Assembly: GCA_030017825.1 (NCBI GenBank)
Contig: JASEGW010000014.1
Location: 1 to 17,722, forward strand
From: a bacterium
GTDB lineage: Bacteria > UBA9089 > JAHJRX01
Direction of reading: 5' to 3'
DNA length: 17,722 bases
In this document: positions 15,445-17,722 of the stretch, piece after piece
Layout: every line of letters starts with the position of its first letter
How positions within the stretch are numbered: the first letter of the stretch is position 1
Program-made: the position numbers and the translations under genes
The notes under the pieces: generated by a model
Databases searched by the model: none
The model's input: the letters and a program-made list of their open reading frames with translations, nothing else
What the model was told of the DNA's origin: nothing

Positions 15445-16242
15445 ATGGCTATAATTACTGTTACCAAGATAAGAGAAAAAAAGAATATTAAGAAGATAAC
15501 TATGCTTACTGCTTATGATTATCAAATATCAGTTATCTTAAATGAGATGAAGGTAGACATTATTCTAATAGGAGATTCTTTGGGCATGGTAGCTTTGGGG
15601 TATAAAAATACTCTACCTGTTACTATGGAAGAGATGATCCACCATACTAAAGCTGTAGCAAGAGCTGTTAATTATTCTTTAGTAATTGGAGACATGCCTT
15701 TTCTTTCCTATCAAGTAGATACCAAGGAGGCAATCTTCAATGCTGGCAGATTTATTAAAGAAGCAGGAGCAACAGCAGTAAAACTGGAAGGCGGAGAGGA
15801 AGTAATTGACAAAGTTAGAGCAATAGTAAATGCAGGAATTCCTGTTATGGGACATATAGGGCTTACTCCTCAATATTGTTGTCAGATGGGGGGATATAAA
15901 GTTCAAGGAAGAAATGACCAGGAAGCTAAAAAAATTCTTAAAGATGCTCAGCTCTTAGAAAAAGCAGGAGTTTTCTCGTTAGTTTTAGAATGTATTCCTT
16001 CTTTGTTAGCCATGGAAATTACTAAATTAGTTAGTATTCCTACTATTGGTATTGGAGCAGGAAAACATTGTGATGGACAAGTATTAGTAACTAATGACTT
16101 GCTTGGAATTTCTAATAAAAAAATGCCTAAGTTTGTAAGAAAATATGCTAATTTAGATAAGATTACAAAGAAAGCTATTAAAAGGTTTATAAGAGATGTA
16201 GAGATGAATTCTTTTCCAAGCGAAGAAGAAAGTTACCAATAA
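15445..16242 (+). CDS. panB: PanB, ketopantoate hydroxymethyltransferase
   Basis: PanB adds a hydroxymethyl group from 5,10-methylene-tetrahydrofolate to 3-methyl-2-oxobutanoate, the first committed step of pantothenate and coenzyme A synthesis. The 265 residues are full length. Conserved segments in order are MLTAYDY (20-26), ILIGDSLGMV with metal ligand D44, GDMPFLSYQ with D83, KLEGG with K113 and E115, PVMGHIGLTPQ, the catalytic-base segment LVLECIP with E182, and GIGAGKHCDGQVLV. It depends on a folate cofactor, which links it to the folK gene 11 nt upstream. Its 2-keto acid substrate is also the one IlvE converts to valine. The stop codon lies at the first bases of the AT-rich repeat that follows. 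Confidence 0.95.
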   Translation: MAIITVTKIREKKNIKKITMLTAYDYQISVILNEMKVDIILIGDSLGMVALGYKNTLPVTMEEMIHHTKAVARAVNYSLVIGDMPFLSYQVDTKEAIFNAGRFIKEAGATAVKLEGGEEVIDKVRAIVNAGIPVMGHIGLTPQYCCQMGGYKVQGRNDQEAKKILKDAQLLEKAGVFSLVLECIPSLLAMEITKLVSIPTIGIGAGKHCDGQVLVTNDLLGISNKKMPKFVRKYANLDKITKKAIKRFIRDVEMNSFPSEEESYQ

Positions 16243-16352
16243 AATGTAAAATTAAAAATGAAAAACGCAAAATAACAACTTAAAATTTCAAGCTTTAATA
16301 TTTTTATTGATTTAGAATTATTGTTAGCTTTATATTGTTGTTTTGCATTTTA
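16240..16352. repeat. AT-rich inverted-repeat element, copy B
   Basis: The left end TAAAATGTAAAA (16240-16251) and the right end TTTTGCATTTTA (16341-16352) are inverted with 11 of 12 matches, the same terminal motif as at 7387-7454. Further inside, CGCAAAATAACAAC (from about 16266) pairs imperfectly with GTTGTTTTGCATTTT. The left end begins at the T of the panB stop codon. The rest of this 174-nt gap (16353-16416) is AT-rich, with no gene, clear terminator or good ribosome binding site. Confidence 0.5.
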
Positions 16353-16416
16353 AGTTTTATTTTTCGTTTAAAATTATAAAAGATTACTTAGTATTTATCA
16401 ATGAAAGTTTGGTTTT

Positions 16417-17574
16417 ATGAACAACTGGATTATTGAAAATCACTTTGATACCTTGGATTGGCTTGCCCATAGTGGAATCAGAAGAGAGGATGGAGGTTAC
16501 TTTTCTGAATATGACCCTAAAAAAAAGAGATTTAGTTGTTGGGGAGAGGGACAGTCTTGTACTCTTAGTACTGCGGGAGCTATTCTAGCTTTCTTATGTT
16601 ATCAGAAATACATAGACAAAGCAATTGTTTCGGGAGAACACTTGTTAAGTCTTATTATAGAACATTCTCATAAGTATCATGGTTTAATTCCTTCTGGTAT
16701 GAATTCCAAGACTTCTCGCTGTTATGCTTCGGCTATTGCTTGCCAAGCTTTGCTTAAATTATTTGAGTTTACTAAAGATAAAAAGTATTATGAAGCTTGC
16801 TTAGTTATTTCAGATGCTATAATAGAGAATATGATTAGAAAAGATGGTAGCATAAGAAGAGAAATTGTAATAAGGCCAGGATTTAATTTTAGGTATTTTT
16901 TGAATTTATTAAAACCAGTCTTTCTTTGGGATTTAGAAAGTTTTCTAATCTTTAAAGAACTATATAATTATACTAAAAAACAAAAATATTTACATGCTTA
17001 CAAGAAAATTATTTACTGGGCTCATAGGAATATTAATAATGATGCTACTATATATTTTGGCAAAATAAATATTCCTTTTATTTTGTATTTATCTACTGAA
17101 AAAAGCTGGTCAGAAACAAAAGCTAATTTTAAAGGCTGGTTTACTAGATTCCATCCCACAGCTTTAACAGCTTTGCTTAAAACTTATTTAGATTTCAAAA
17201 GAATAAAAGAGGCTAATAAACTTGCTATGTGGCTTAAGAATCATATAGGCCCTAATGGTTTGTTATTTCAATGGTATTATACAGATGAGGAGCATAGCGA
17301 AGAAGAAGATGTTATGCCCACAGCTCAATTTGGTTTAATTCTTATGGAAAATAAAGATAAATTCTCTAAAGAACTTGAACCTTATTTAGATATAATTTAT
17401 AAAGGGTTGTTAACTGCCAAGATAAAAGATAAAGAAAAGAATATTTACGCTTCATACAAGGGTCTCCCTTTTGATAAAAGAAGAGGACATAAAACTTTCA
17501 CTTGGGACACCGCTTATGCTCTTTTATTCTTTTACGAGTATCATAAAAGAAGGAAGTTGGAAGTAGAAAGATGA
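16417..17574 (+). CDS. Protein of unknown function, probable alpha/alpha-barrel, beside a sugar glycosyltransferase
   Basis: I do not recognise this 385-residue protein. There is no signal peptide or membrane segment, so it is probably cytoplasmic. It is mostly helical, with repeated paired helices and glycine-rich turns carrying aromatic and acidic residues: GIRREDGGYFSEYD (20-33), CWGEGQSCTLSTAGAIL, a GLIPSGMNSKTSRCYASA segment, GPNGLLFQWYYTDEEHSEEEDVMPTAQF (split here by position near 285-312), and a final HKTFTWDTAYALLFF. This pattern recalls alpha/alpha six-hairpin barrels found in glycoside hydrolases, sugar epimerases and polysaccharide lyases. The glycosyltransferase starting 58 nt downstream supports a role with sugars. 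The fold call is an inference from pattern only. There is no clear Shine-Dalgarno before ATG 16417. Confidence 0.6.
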   Translation: MNNWIIENHFDTLDWLAHSGIRREDGGYFSEYDPKKKRFSCWGEGQSCTLSTAGAILAFLCYQKYIDKAIVSGEHLLSLIIEHSHKYHGLIPSGMNSKTSRCYASAIACQALLKLFEFTKDKKYYEACLVISDAIIENMIRKDGSIRREIVIRPGFNFRYFLNLLKPVFLWDLESFLIFKELYNYTKKQKYLHAYKKIIYWAHRNINNDATIYFGKINIPFILYLSTEKSWSETKANFKGWFTRFHPTALTALLKTYLDFKRIKEANKLAMWLKNHIGPNGLLFQWYYTDEEHSEEEDVMPTAQFGLILMENKDKFSKELEPYLDIIYKGLLTAKIKDKEKNIYASYKGLPFDKRRGHKTFTWDTAYALLFFYEYHKRRKLEVER

Positions 17575-17632
17575 AAATACAGTGAATATTTACCATTTAA
17601 ACTCTACTAATTTTTTAGTTTGATGGCAGAAT

Positions 17633-17722
17633 ATGAAGATTGCATTTATAGGACAAAAGGGAATTCCAGCTATTTTTGGAGGAGTAGAGAGACATGTAGA
17701 AGAGCTTTCCACTCGTTTAGCC
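17633..17722 (+). CDS. Glycosyltransferase, N-terminal fragment (runs off the window)
   Basis: The first 30 codons are open to the window end: MKIAFIGQKGIPAIFGGVER, then HVEELSTRLA. This is the typical start of GT-B fold, family 4 sugar transferases of polysaccharide loci: a beta-strand, the IGQKGIP-x-x-FGGVE glycine loop and the first helix. The protein would act on a nucleotide-sugar donor at the cytoplasmic face of the membrane. The acceptor cannot be told from this fragment. Confidence 0.75.
   Translation, partial: MKIAFIGQKGIPAIFGGVERHVEELSTRLA

Noticed and set aside
16401..16436. Short open frame from ATG 16401 overlapping the unknown gene
   Set aside because: It has eleven codons, no ribosome binding site and no sign of conservation that can be judged here.

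Overview
The window is clearly AT-rich, with genes on the + strand only, packed tightly or overlapping and separated by a few AT-rich gaps. Two features point to a diderm (Gram-negative-type) bacterium: a Lol-type lipoprotein-release ABC transporter (permease plus LolD), and a secreted beta-barrel protein resembling a TonB-dependent receptor beside a large secreted TPR protein. Two others are best known from Firmicutes: a McsA/McsB/ClpC arginine-phosphorylation and protein-quality-control module, and a BshA-like bacillithiol glycosyltransferase. This mixture, with the base composition, suggests a poorly characterised AT-rich diderm lineage, perhaps a candidate phylum. I cannot name the taxon from sequence alone.

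Layout. (1) 96-4596: a likely operon of class I fumarase alpha and beta subunits, bshA, a LolC/E-type permease and lolD, with three overlapping junctions and one 15-nt gap. Fumarase makes L-malate and BshA joins malate to GlcNAc, so the first three genes may work together. (2) 4737-7241: ilvE, mcsA and mcsB. (3) 7242-7550: a 309-nt gap with palindromes, a degenerate AT-rich inverted repeat and a strong Shine-Dalgarno site, leading into clpC (7551-9995). (4) 10009-10077: a structured intergenic repeat that partly recurs at the window start. (5) 10103-14793: a secreted 26-repeat TPR protein and a secreted beta-barrel with no room for a plug domain. (6) 14903-16242: folK and panB (folate and pantothenate synthesis). 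(7) 16243-16416: a second AT-rich inverted repeat. (8) 16417-17722: a 385-residue protein of unknown function, probably an alpha/alpha-barrel, and the start of a sugar glycosyltransferase, perhaps the entry to a polysaccharide locus.

The least explained signals are three. One is the repeat at 1-69 and 10009-10077, which sits about 27 nt upstream of two unrelated start codons in the same orientation and can fold into a three-way junction. The second is the TPR plus plugless-barrel pair. The third is translational coupling of fumarase to BshA. I saw no tRNA, rRNA, CRISPR array, transposase gene or prophage gene.
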